In this document: piece after piece, positions 1-7,739 of the stretch
Position numbering within the stretch: position 1 is the first letter of the stretch
How the letters are laid out: each line of letters opens with the position of its first letter
NCBI GenBank assembly: GCA_002435755.1
Contig: DIYH01000002.1
Location: forward strand, 186,001-250,000
Reading direction: 5' to 3'
Length of the DNA: 64,000 bases
From: Flammeovirgaceae bacterium UBA6059
GTDB taxonomy: Bacteria; Bacteroidota; Bacteroidia; Cytophagales; Cyclobacteriaceae
The notes under the pieces: model-generated
Database searches by the model: none
Told to the model about the DNA's origin: nothing
The model's input: only the letters and a program-made list of their open reading frames with translations
Program-made: the position numbers and the translations under genes

Positions 1-1976
1 CCAGCCAGAGTTACTTTCACAATTGGAAACTGGACTCATTTGCGTTAGCAGAAGGAGAGGGACTAGAATATTACGTACAAGTATGGGATAATGACGGAGT
101 AAATGGCTGGAAGTCCGCCAAATCGGGAACTTATACAATAAAAGTCCCTACGCGGGAAGAAATCAAGGAACAGCTAGATAAGGAGTCTCAATCCGCTGAA
201 AACCAAATAGATAAATCAGTTGAAAAGGCTGAAGAACTTCGCGAACAACTAGAAGAAATTGATGAAAAGCTAAAAAGCAAAAAAGAGCTTGATTGGCAGG
301 ATGAGAAACTGCTCGAGGAGTTGGTCAACAAGCGCGAGCAGCTAGAAGAGGAAATCAAAAAGCTACAAGAGCAGAATCAGCAACTATCTGATAAGAATGA
401 GCGCTTCAATGAACAATCACCTCAGGTAAAGGAAAAAGTCGAAAAACTACAAGAGCTCATGAATGAGCTACTCGATGAAGAAACCAAGAAATTGTACGAA
501 GAGCTGAAAAAGCTTCTAGAGGAAAAGGGGAATATAGATGAAGTTCAGGATATGGTCGACAAAATCGACAATAAAGAAGAGAATCTTGAGAAAGAACTCG
601 AAAGAGCCTTGGAACTTTTCAAAAGAATGAAGCTAGACTATAAGCTAGAAGAAATCGTACAGGACCTTGACGAGACCATAGAAGAGCAACAGCAGCTTGC
701 GGAAGAAACCAAAGAGGGGGACATTGAATCCGAGGAATCTCAGGCAAAACAGGAGAAGCTAAAAGAGAAATTCGAAGAGATCAAGGAGTCAATCGATGAG
801 CTAGAAGAAATCAATCAGTCGCTGGAAGATCCTTCGCCTATGGACGATACTAACCAGGAAGAATCGGAAGTGCAAGAAAAAATGGAGGATGCAGAGCAGA
901 ACCTTCAAAACAACAAGAAGAAAAAGGCAAGTGAAAGTCAGAGTGGAGCTGCTCAGAAAATGCAGGCACTGAAACAGAAAATGATGAATATGCAGCAATC
1001 CATGGAAATGACAATGATGGAGGAGAACCTCGACCATCTGCGTGATATTCTGGATAATCTGGTAAAGCTATCTTTTGATCAGGAGCAGATCATGAACGAT
1101 TTCAAAAAGGTCAATCAAAGCGATCCGCGCTTCGTAAAATTATCACAAGATCAACTCCAGCTAAAAGATGATGCTGCGGTGATCGAGGATAGTCTATTGG
1201 CACTAGCCAATAGAGTATTTCAGATTAAATCCTTTGTCACAAGGGAAGTGGATGCTATGAACGACTACATGGATGAAAGCATCGATGCACTGAAGGAAAG
1301 AAATAAACCCCTAGCGGTAAGCAAAGAACAGTTCACGATGACATCTATGAACAACCTTGCATTGTTGCTGGATGATGTAATGCAACAAATGCAGCAAGCT
1401 ATGGCAGATGCCAAAGGAATGGGTAAGGGAGGAAAAAAAGGAAAGAAGCAGCAAATGCCAGGACTCAGCGAACTACAAAAAGAGCTTAATCAAAAAATTG
1501 ATGATCTTAAAAAAAGTGGTAAATCGGGACGACAGCTGTCTGAAGAGTTAGCAAAACTTGCAGCAGAACAAGAAATGATCCGTCAACAACTCGATGAAAT
1601 GAATGAGATGATGAATCAAGAAGGTGGACAAAAACCAGGAGGGAGTCTTGAACAACTCCTTAAAAAAATGGAAGAGACTGAAACAGATCTTGTAAACAAG
1701 CGCTTGACTGAACAAATGCAGCGAAGGCAAGAAGATATATTAACACGTCTGCTTAAGGCGGAAGATGCGCTTCGCGAACGTGAGTTGGATGATGAGCGGG
1801 AAGGTAAAACTGCAACAGAGCTTGCACGCGAAGTTCCACCAGCTTATGAAGAATATATCAAGGCAAAAGAAAAAGAAATCGAATTATTGAAAACCATACC
1901 TTTACAGCTCAATCCTTATTACAAAAAGGAAGTTAATGAGTATTTTAGACGCCTTGGCAATCAACCACAACAGTAG
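1..1976 (+). CDS. DUF4175-like coiled-coil protein (5' end outside window)
   Basis: The reading frame is open from the first bases of the window to the stop at 1974-1976, so the gene is truncated on its left. The visible part starts with a short beta-rich, Ig-like stretch (about residues 1-55, with VQVWDNDGVNGW). It continues as a very long Glu/Lys/Gln-rich coiled coil, with Met/Gln-rich and Gly/Lys-rich low-complexity patches in the second half (about 1360-1480). This is the C-terminal layout of the large DUF4175 proteins that precede an RsbW-like gene and ybeY in Cytophagales; that match is from memory of gene order. Those proteins normally have N-terminal membrane segments, which would lie upstream. 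An internal TTG at 321 is a possible start but not the real one. Function is unknown. Confidence 0.7.
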   Translation, partial: SQSYFHNWKLDSFALAEGEGLEYYVQVWDNDGVNGWKSAKSGTYTIKVPTREEIKEQLDKESQSAENQIDKSVEKAEELREQLEEIDEKLKSKKELDWQDEKLLEELVNKREQLEEEIKKLQEQNQQLSDKNERFNEQSPQVKEKVEKLQELMNELLDEETKKLYEELKKLLEEKGNIDEVQDMVDKIDNKEENLEKELERALELFKRMKLDYKLEEIVQDLDETIEEQQQLAEETKEGDIESEESQAKQEKLKEKFEEIKESIDELEEINQSLEDPSPMDDTNQEESEVQEKMEDAEQNLQNNKKKKASESQSGAAQKMQALKQKMMNMQQSMEMTMMEENLDHLRDILDNLVKLSFDQEQIMNDFKKVNQSDPRFVKLSQDQLQLKDDAAVIEDSLLALANRVFQIKSFVTREVDAMNDYMDESIDALKERNKPLAVSKEQFTMTSMNNLALLLDDVMQQMQQAMADAKGMGKGGKKGKKQQMPGLSELQKELNQKIDDLKKSGKSGRQLSEELAKLAAEQEMIRQQLDEMNEMMNQEGGQKPGGSLEQLLKKMEETETDLVNKRLTEQMQRRQEDILTRLLKAEDALRERELDDEREGKTATELAREVPPAYEEYIKAKEKEIELLKTIPLQLNPYYKKEVNEYFRRLGNQPQQ

Positions 1977-1985
1977 CTTCGAAAG

Positions 1986-2387
1986 ATGAACTCAATGACT
2001 ATTGAAATTCCCTCTCTTAACGACAATATTAGGATCGTTGAGAGCTTCATTGATAATACCAAGGATAAATACGATCTCAATGACGACATCTATGGCAATA
2101 TTATGATTGCTGTCACCGAATCTGTCAACAACGCCATTCGCCATGGAAACAAAGGTGATAAGGACAAGAACGTCACTTTGACCCTAGACCTTTCTGATGC
2201 AATGATCAAGTTCATCATTAGGGATGAAGGCCCTGGTTTTGACTATCAAAACTTACCAGATCCAACTTCACCTGAAAATGTGAGCAAGGTAAATGGCCGA
2301 GGTATCTTCTTGATGAAGCATCTATGTGATGAAGTCAACTTCAGAGACGAAGGCCAGTCTGTAGAGCTATGCTTCTACCTTAGCTAA
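1986..2387 (+). CDS. ATP-binding protein, RsbW/SpoIIAB-type anti-sigma kinase fold
   Basis: A 133-residue stand-alone GHKL (HATPase_c_2) domain. The N box NAIRHGN is near residue 50, the G1 box DEGPGFDY near 79 and the G2 box GRGIFLMKHL near 104, so the ATP site looks complete. There is no sensor or dimerisation domain, as expected for anti-sigma-factor serine kinases of the RsbW/SpoIIAB family. Such proteins usually bind a sigma factor or phosphorylate a STAS antagonist, but neither partner is present here. It starts 10 bases after the coiled-coil gene and its stop overlaps the ybeY start (TAATG), so the three genes are probably co-transcribed. A second ATG three codons in (1995) is an equally possible start. 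Confidence 0.8.
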   Translation: MNSMTIEIPSLNDNIRIVESFIDNTKDKYDLNDDIYGNIMIAVTESVNNAIRHGNKGDKDKNVTLTLDLSDAMIKFIIRDEGPGFDYQNLPDPTSPENVSKVNGRGIFLMKHLCDEVNFRDEGQSVELCFYLS

Positions 2388-2818
2388 TGAACGATGTACG
2401 GTTTTTCATTGAGGACCTTGATTTCTCTTTGAATAATAAAGAACACCTCATCAAGTGGATCAAAAGCGTTATCAAAGCAGAAGGTTTTTCACTGAATGAC
2501 CTCAACTACATTTTTTGCTCTGACGCTTACTTGCTCAAAATCAATCAGAGCTATCTCAATCATGACACCTATACTGACATTATCACTTTTGATAACTCCT
2601 CGGAAGAAACGTCCATTGAAAGTGACATATATATAAGCCTCGATCGCATAACCGAAAATGCCAAAGACTATGGTGTAAGTTTCGAACACGAACTCCAAAG
2701 AGTAATGATACATGGAGTCTTACACCTTATGGGTTGGGTTGACAAAACCCATGAGGACAAACAGGAAATGAGACAAAAAGAAGACGCTTGTATATCTTTG
2801 TTGAATACTAATAATTAA
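2387..2818 (+). CDS. ybeY: Endoribonuclease YbeY (rRNA maturation factor)
   Basis: A 143-residue UPF0054 protein, a metal-dependent single-strand endoribonuclease for 16S rRNA 3'-end maturation and ribosome quality control. The metal-binding motif reads HGVLHLMGW with H109 and H113. The canonical third histidine of HGxLHLxGYDH is replaced by a GWVDKTHED segment. Bacteroidetes YbeY proteins, as I recall, usually have a G-Y-K-D-K-T variant here, so this is lineage-typical rather than a defect; H122 may be the third ligand. The start ATG overlaps the stop of the preceding ATPase gene. A parS-like site begins right after the stop codon. Confidence 0.93.
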   Translation: MNDVRFFIEDLDFSLNNKEHLIKWIKSVIKAEGFSLNDLNYIFCSDAYLLKINQSYLNHDTYTDIITFDNSSEETSIESDIYISLDRITENAKDYGVSFEHELQRVMIHGVLHLMGWVDKTHEDKQEMRQKEDACISLLNTNN

Positions 2819-2819
2819 G

Positions 2820-2835
2820 TGTTTCACGTGGAACA
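2820..2835 (-). promoter_or_regulatory. parS: parS-like ParB binding site 1
   Basis: The + strand reads TGTTTCACGTGGAACA. Its reverse complement, TGTTCCACGTGAAACA, is identical to the Bacillus subtilis parS consensus that nucleates ParB spreading near replication origins. It occupies the start of the short ybeY-mnmG gap, about 4.5 kb from the putative oriC. Confidence 0.85.
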
Positions 2836-2858
2836 CTTTTTTCATTTACCGGGTTTAG

Positions 2859-2874
2859 TGTTCCACGTGGAACG
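2859..2874 (+). promoter_or_regulatory. parS: parS-like ParB binding site 2
   Basis: TGTTCCACGTGGAACG contains the perfect palindrome GTTCCACGTGGAAC and differs from the parS consensus at two positions. It lies 39 bases after site 1 and 9 bases before the mnmG start codon. It could also lie within the mnmG leader, so ParB binding and mnmG expression may be linked. Confidence 0.75.
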
Positions 2875-2882
2875 TTGCAATT

Positions 2883-4745
2883 ATGTTTAAGGAATATGAT
2901 GTAATAGTAGTAGGTGCAGGACATGCTGGATGTGAAGCAGCCGCCGCGGCTGCCAATATGGGATCTAGTGTTTTACTTATTACCATGAACATGAATACTA
3001 TCGCCCAGATGTCATGTAATCCAGCCATGGGTGGTGTTGCTAAAGGCCAAATCGTACGCGAAATTGATGCGCTCGGAGGACAGTCTGGTATCATTACTGA
3101 TAAGACAATGATTCAATTCCGCATGCTGAATCTCTCTAAAGGTCCGGCCATGTGGAGCCCTAGAGCACAGAGTGATAGAATGAGATTTGCAGAAGAATGG
3201 CGTCTTACACTCGAACAAACACCTAATGTTGATTTCTGGCAAGAAATGGCCACCTCAATTATTGTCAAAGACAATAGAGTAACTGGTGTTAAGACCAGTC
3301 TAGGCTTAGAGATAAAAGCAAAATCCGTAGTGCTCACGAACGGAACCTTTCTCAATGGTCTCATCCATATTGGTGAAAAACAGTTTGGTGGTGGTCGTAC
3401 TGGAGAAGGTGCTGCTAGAGGAATAACCGAACAGTTAGTTGGTCTTGGCTTTGAGGCTGGCAGAATGAAAACAGGTACTCCTCCAAGAGTAGATGGAAGA
3501 TCACTTAACTATTCCATAATGGAAGAACAAAAGGGTGATAGCAATCCTGGTAAATTCTCTTACACCACTACGCCTGCATTGATGGAGCAGCGTAGTTGTT
3601 TTATTACCTATACTAATCCTGAGGTCCACGCTACATTAGAAACAGGATTTGATAAATCTCCAATGTTCAACGGCCGTATTAAGGGATTAGGTCCACGCTA
3701 CTGTCCATCTATTGAAGATAAGATCAACCGCTTTGCTGAACGCGATCGTCATCAAATCTTCGTTGAACCGGAAGGTTGGAACACAGTTGAAGTTTACGTC
3801 AACGGATTTTCTACCTCACTTCCAGAGGATGTACAATACAAGTCATTAGTCCAAATTCCGGGATTCGAAAATGCCAAAATGTTCCGTCCCGGCTATGCTA
3901 TAGAATACGACTACTTTCCTCCAACACAATTGCATCATACACTAGAGACAAAACTGGTAGAAAACCTCTACTTCGCTGGTCAAATCAATGGCACGACCGG
4001 TTACGAAGAGGCAGCTTGCCAAGGTTTGGTCGCAGGGATCAATGCCCACCTTAAGATCATTGAAGAAAATCCATTCATTCTCAATAGATCGGAGGCTTAT
4101 ATAGGTGTCTTGATTGATGATCTTATCAACAAGGGTACCGAAGAGCCTTACCGAATGTTCACCTCCAGAGCCGAGTTTCGTATTCTGTTAAGACAAGACA
4201 ATGCCGACCTACGCCTAACAGAAAAAGGTCATAGACTTGGCTTAGCGTCAGATGAGCGATTGGAAGCAATGATTGATAAGAAGCAAGACACTGCCAAACT
4301 AATTAACGACCTCACGCAGAAAAAAGTTGTACCAAACGAAATCAATGATACGCTGCACGATTACAACACTGCTGCCATCAAGGAAAAGATGGCTGTACAC
4401 CAATTACTCAAGCGACCTGAAATAAAGATGTCACATTTAAAGACACTTGATCCTGATATCAACCAATACCTATCCAAGTATTCTGATGAAGTATTACATC
4501 AAGCTGAAATTCAGATCAAATACGATACTTATATTACAAAAGAGAAGCAACTAGCCGATAAGCTCGGCCAACTTGACGATCAAAAAATCAATCCTGATTT
4601 CGACTATCGCAAAATTTCCTCTTTATCAGCCGAAGCAGTAGAAAAGCTTATGAAGGTCAAGCCTTCTACTCTAGGTCAGGCATCACGTATCAGTGGTGTC
4701 AATCCATCAGATGTTTCTATTCTAATGGTTTATATGGGTAAGTAG
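2883..4745 (+). CDS. mnmG: tRNA uridine-5-carboxymethylaminomethyl(34) synthesis enzyme MnmG (GidA)
   Basis: A 620-residue FAD protein of the usual MnmG length. It works with the GTPase MnmE to install carboxymethylaminomethyl groups at wobble U34 of several tRNAs. The N-terminal dinucleotide fold is clear (VGAGHAGCEAA). The family motifs SCNPAMGGVAKG, TGTFLNG, GRTGEGAARG, MKTGTPPR and GQINGTTGYEEAACQG follow in order, and the C-terminal helical MnmE-binding domain is complete. It is preceded by the two parS-like sites. mnmG is classically close to oriC, and here it is about 2.6 kb from the proposed origin and transcribed toward it. MnmE is not in the window. Confidence 0.97.
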   Translation: MFKEYDVIVVGAGHAGCEAAAAAANMGSSVLLITMNMNTIAQMSCNPAMGGVAKGQIVREIDALGGQSGIITDKTMIQFRMLNLSKGPAMWSPRAQSDRMRFAEEWRLTLEQTPNVDFWQEMATSIIVKDNRVTGVKTSLGLEIKAKSVVLTNGTFLNGLIHIGEKQFGGGRTGEGAARGITEQLVGLGFEAGRMKTGTPPRVDGRSLNYSIMEEQKGDSNPGKFSYTTTPALMEQRSCFITYTNPEVHATLETGFDKSPMFNGRIKGLGPRYCPSIEDKINRFAERDRHQIFVEPEGWNTVEVYVNGFSTSLPEDVQYKSLVQIPGFENAKMFRPGYAIEYDYFPPTQLHHTLETKLVENLYFAGQINGTTGYEEAACQGLVAGINAHLKIIEENPFILNRSEAYIGVLIDDLINKGTEEPYRMFTSRAEFRILLRQDNADLRLTEKGHRLGLASDERLEAMIDKKQDTAKLINDLTQKKVVPNEINDTLHDYNTAAIKEKMAVHQLLKRPEIKMSHLKTLDPDINQYLSKYSDEVLHQAEIQIKYDTYITKEKQLADKLGQLDDQKINPDFDYRKISSLSAEAVEKLMKVKPSTLGQASRISGVNPSDVSILMVYMGK

Positions 4746-4746
4746 T

Positions 4747-5631
4747 ATGTATGAAAAAGTAGACAGCTGTCCAATCTGCTCCGGACAAGCATTCACTAAT
4801 CAGCTTATCTGTACCGATCACACTGTCAGCAGCGAAAGCTTTGCTATCGTTGAATGTGATCAATGTAGTCTCTGGATTACGTCACCGCGACCTACATCAG
4901 ACGAGATCGGCCGTTTTTATGAGTCAGATGCCTATATATCACATAGTAATAAAGGCAATAATCCGATTAACATCATATATAAGCTGGTCAGAAACTATAC
5001 GATGAAGAAAAAAACACAGCTCATCAAGAGCTATGTTTCTCAAGGTACAGTACTTGATTATGGCTGTGGAACTGGTGATTTTATAGCCTCATGCCAGGCC
5101 AATGGATTTACGGTAGTCGGTGTTGAACCTAATGAACAGGCCAGAACTCAGGCAAATCTTCAAACTGGCAACCGCGTCTATCAGGACCTGGAATCTATTG
5201 ACAATAAAGAAAAAGTAGATGCCATCACTCTTTGGCACGTACTTGAGCACGTACCCGATCCGTTAGTTACCCTCAAAAGTCTAAAAAAGAAGCTGAATAA
5301 GGGAGGTCATATGATTATTGCCGTACCGAATCGCGACTCCTATGATGCCAGTCATTACAAAGAGCATTGGGCCGCTTATGATGTACCCAGACATCTTTTT
5401 CATTTTAATCCATTGAATATCAAAGATTTAAGCAAAAAAACAAAACTCAAACAGATTGATACAATACCCCAATACTTTGATGCTTTTTATGTCTCCATGC
5501 TCAGTGAAAAATACCTTGGACATTCGTTTTCATTCATTAGAGGTATCCTCAACGGTCTAACTTCAAATCGCTGGGCAAACAACAATCACAATAATTACTC
5601 CAGCCTTATCTACGTTCTTCGTAAGACATGA
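4747..5631 (+). CDS. Class I SAM-dependent methyltransferase with N-terminal zinc-ribbon-like motif
   Basis: A 294-residue protein beginning one base after mnmG. The N-terminus holds two CxxC pairs (CPIC at residues 8-11 and CDQC near 38) that look like a small zinc ribbon. A Methyltransf_23-type Rossmann domain follows, with the SAM motif LDYGCGTGDF near residue 100, an acidic strand-2 end (VVGVEPN) and the post-motif WHVLEHVPDP. Relatives modify sugars, lipids or small molecules; the substrate cannot be read from sequence. The stop overlaps the start of the next gene by four bases (ATGA), so the genes are translationally coupled. Confidence 0.85.
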   Translation: MYEKVDSCPICSGQAFTNQLICTDHTVSSESFAIVECDQCSLWITSPRPTSDEIGRFYESDAYISHSNKGNNPINIIYKLVRNYTMKKKTQLIKSYVSQGTVLDYGCGTGDFIASCQANGFTVVGVEPNEQARTQANLQTGNRVYQDLESIDNKEKVDAITLWHVLEHVPDPLVTLKSLKKKLNKGGHMIIAVPNRDSYDASHYKEHWAAYDVPRHLFHFNPLNIKDLSKKTKLKQIDTIPQYFDAFYVSMLSEKYLGHSFSFIRGILNGLTSNRWANNNHNNYSSLIYVLRKT

Positions 5632-7355
5632 GGTCAATAGTCCTATCCCTTTCAGCGGTCATATTAGTCAATTGGTTATTCTCAAGATGCGCCAATCCAT
5701 CTACCATTAATGGTGGACCACAAGACACAATACCACCAGTGTTATTAGAGACCATTCCTCCTAATGGTCAACTCAACTTTTCCGGGGAAACTATACAGCT
5801 ACTATTCTCTGAAGATATCAATACTGATAAGTTGAAACAAGAACTGATCATCACCCCCTTTTTCGAAAACGAATTCAAGTTTATCGCTAAGAAACGTTCA
5901 TTGACACTGGAATTCGAAAATAGATTTCCAGATTCTACCACCTTCATTCTCAATTTTGCAGATGGTGTTGGTGATCTAAACGAGAATAATCCTGTAGTCA
6001 ATCTTAAGTATGCATTCAGTACCGGCCAATTTATCGACTCCTTAACCCTTAAAGGATACGTATATGATCTGCTTTCTAATGAACCTGCAGAAAAATATCT
6101 CATCTCCATGTATGACCAGGACACTAGCTCAGTGTTCGAACATAAACCAACCTACTTTGCCTATGCCGACGAAGAAGGACTATTCACAATTGAGAATATC
6201 AAAAGTGGTCGATATCATATCTACGCCATAGATGACAAGAACAAAAATTTACTTCTCGAACCTCTTGAAGAAAAACACGGCTTGCTCACTGACACTCTAT
6301 CCCTTGACTCCACTGTAGTTAGTATTGAAATACCTGTACTCTTGCAGGATGCCTCAGAGCTCAGTCTTGTGAGAACCAGGTCTCAAGCAAATCGCTTTGA
6401 TATTCGATACTCCAAACATATCTATGACTACTCACTTCTTCCCTTGGACACCAATACCATCCTACATGACCGAAGTTATGTCGATGATCAATCCACCATT
6501 CGGTTTTACCCCAAAACAATTGAAGAATCGGATAGCACCGGATATATCATCACAGTGTACGATAGCCTAGGCACATCAGTAACAGATACGACCTACGTAC
6601 TCTTCCAAGGCACTTCGGGTAGGATCGATCCCTTTGAGGTTAGCCTCAAAGGCTCACATTCTGAAACTTTAGATTCGATCAACTTTCATGCAACTGTCTC
6701 AAAACCTATCAAAATCATAGATCCGGTACAATTTCAATTACTTGTTGACACATTGGTACTTCCCATAGACCTTGACTCTACTATCAACTTCACGACTAAT
6801 TCTATCACATCGGAAGTCCGATTTGCACTACCCTCATATTATGATTATGTCAACACCTATCTGGACTCTACATCAAAAATATTGAATGCAGATACCCTTA
6901 AACTGGCAGAAGACTCAATCTATGCTGACACAGTCAAATACTTTGATAGTATCAAGCGTGACAGGTACACTATTAGTTTTAAAAGAGGATGGCTCTACTC
7001 AATAGAAAAAGATACTGCAGTTGCCACTAGCCTAAATCTAACCAAACCCGTAGTTGGCGATGTTGGACTTGTAAGGGGCAACATTTACACAACACATAAG
7101 TCGTATTTTGTCGAGCTCATCACCGATAAGAGAAACGTAGTAAAAACACTAAACACTCCTGGTGAGACGTACGAAATACCCGACATTCCGCCTGGTAGCT
7201 ATAGCATCAGAGTAAGAATCGACACCAATGAAGATGGTATCTACTCTTATGGCAACATACGCCGACATCTCGCCCCTGAACCAATCTTCTTTATGGAAGA
7301 GTCGTTTGAAGTCAGGGCCAACTGGGAATTAGAAGGTATTGATCTTTCATTCTGA
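5628..7355 (+). CDS. Ig-like (SbsA-type) domain lipoprotein
   Basis: A 575-residue predicted lipoprotein. The signal peptide ends in a lipobox (LFSRC, Cys21), followed by ANPSTINGGPQDTIPPVL, typical of Bacteroidetes proteins with a Big_5/SbsA Ig-like domain at about residues 35-115. The remainder is beta-rich, with a carboxypeptidase-regulatory-like segment near 130-200 and another near the C-terminus (about 490-545, with DTNEDGIYSYG). It is probably tethered to the outer or inner membrane facing the periplasm. It overlaps the methyltransferase gene by four bases and is the last gene before the proposed origin. The + strand of this gene is visibly C-rich relative to G, unlike the genes after 7740. 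Function unknown. Confidence 0.78.
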   Translation: MRSIVLSLSAVILVNWLFSRCANPSTINGGPQDTIPPVLLETIPPNGQLNFSGETIQLLFSEDINTDKLKQELIITPFFENEFKFIAKKRSLTLEFENRFPDSTTFILNFADGVGDLNENNPVVNLKYAFSTGQFIDSLTLKGYVYDLLSNEPAEKYLISMYDQDTSSVFEHKPTYFAYADEEGLFTIENIKSGRYHIYAIDDKNKNLLLEPLEEKHGLLTDTLSLDSTVVSIEIPVLLQDASELSLVRTRSQANRFDIRYSKHIYDYSLLPLDTNTILHDRSYVDDQSTIRFYPKTIEESDSTGYIITVYDSLGTSVTDTTYVLFQGTSGRIDPFEVSLKGSHSETLDSINFHATVSKPIKIIDPVQFQLLVDTLVLPIDLDSTINFTTNSITSEVRFALPSYYDYVNTYLDSTSKILNADTLKLAEDSIYADTVKYFDSIKRDRYTISFKRGWLYSIEKDTAVATSLNLTKPVVGDVGLVRGNIYTTHKSYFVELITDKRNVVKTLNTPGETYEIPDIPPGSYSIRVRIDTNEDGIYSYGNIRRHLAPEPIFFMEESFEVRANWELEGIDLSF

Positions 7356-7739
7356 CCCTGTGGATAAATCGGGTATTCCTGTTAATCTAGCCAGTAACAA
7401 TTCAACCTATATCCACAGATCATTGCTGCTTATCAGCCATCATCTATTCAACTCAGTCTATATTCAATTCATTAACATACAACTTACCCTTTCTTATCAG
7501 GTCGGTCACTCCACATTTCTTTATCCACATTTCTATTCACGATGTTAATTCATTCAAAATCACGTAGATACATGTGCATACCATATATCAAGCTAAATGT
7601 ATAACCATCAATAATCAACAACATATTTAACCGTTTTCGTTTAATATAGCTTATCAACATATCCACACTTCTAATAAAATATAATAACCTTATTAATACT
7701 TTACTTTTAGTTATTACGATGTGGACAAACAAGTTCAGC
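7356..7739. other. oriC: Putative chromosomal replication origin (oriC)
   Basis: A gene-free AT-rich stretch with a cluster of DnaA boxes (TTATCCACA). There are two perfect boxes at 7359-7367 (as TGTGGATAA) and 7521-7529. One-mismatch boxes lie at 7409-7417 (ATATCCACA), 7651-7659 (TTATCAACA), 7659-7667 (ATATCCACA) and 7720-7728 (TGTGGACAA, reverse orientation). The stretch 7549-7715 is especially AT-rich and could be the unwinding element. Hand counts in sample lines show C over G on the + strand before it (19 C, 7 G in 6421-6480) and G over C after it (16 G, 7 C in 8521-8580). parS-like sites and mnmG lie nearby. dnaA is not present, which is common in Bacteroidetes. Two short reading frames crossing the region have no coding character. 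Confidence 0.82.

Noticed and set aside
801..1037. Minus-strand frames inside the coiled-coil gene
   Set aside because: They are antisense shadows of Glu/Lys-rich codons (giving Phe/Leu/Ser-rich peptides) with no independent support.
2820..2874. The two GTGGAAC repeats as a transcription terminator for ybeY
   Set aside because: No T tract follows either palindrome and each matches the parS consensus; a hairpin between them is possible but secondary.
7339..7548. Short + strand reading frame in the gap before the TPR gene
   Set aside because: It begins inside the lipoprotein gene, has no domain or signal, and runs through the DnaA boxes; the gap reads as an origin.
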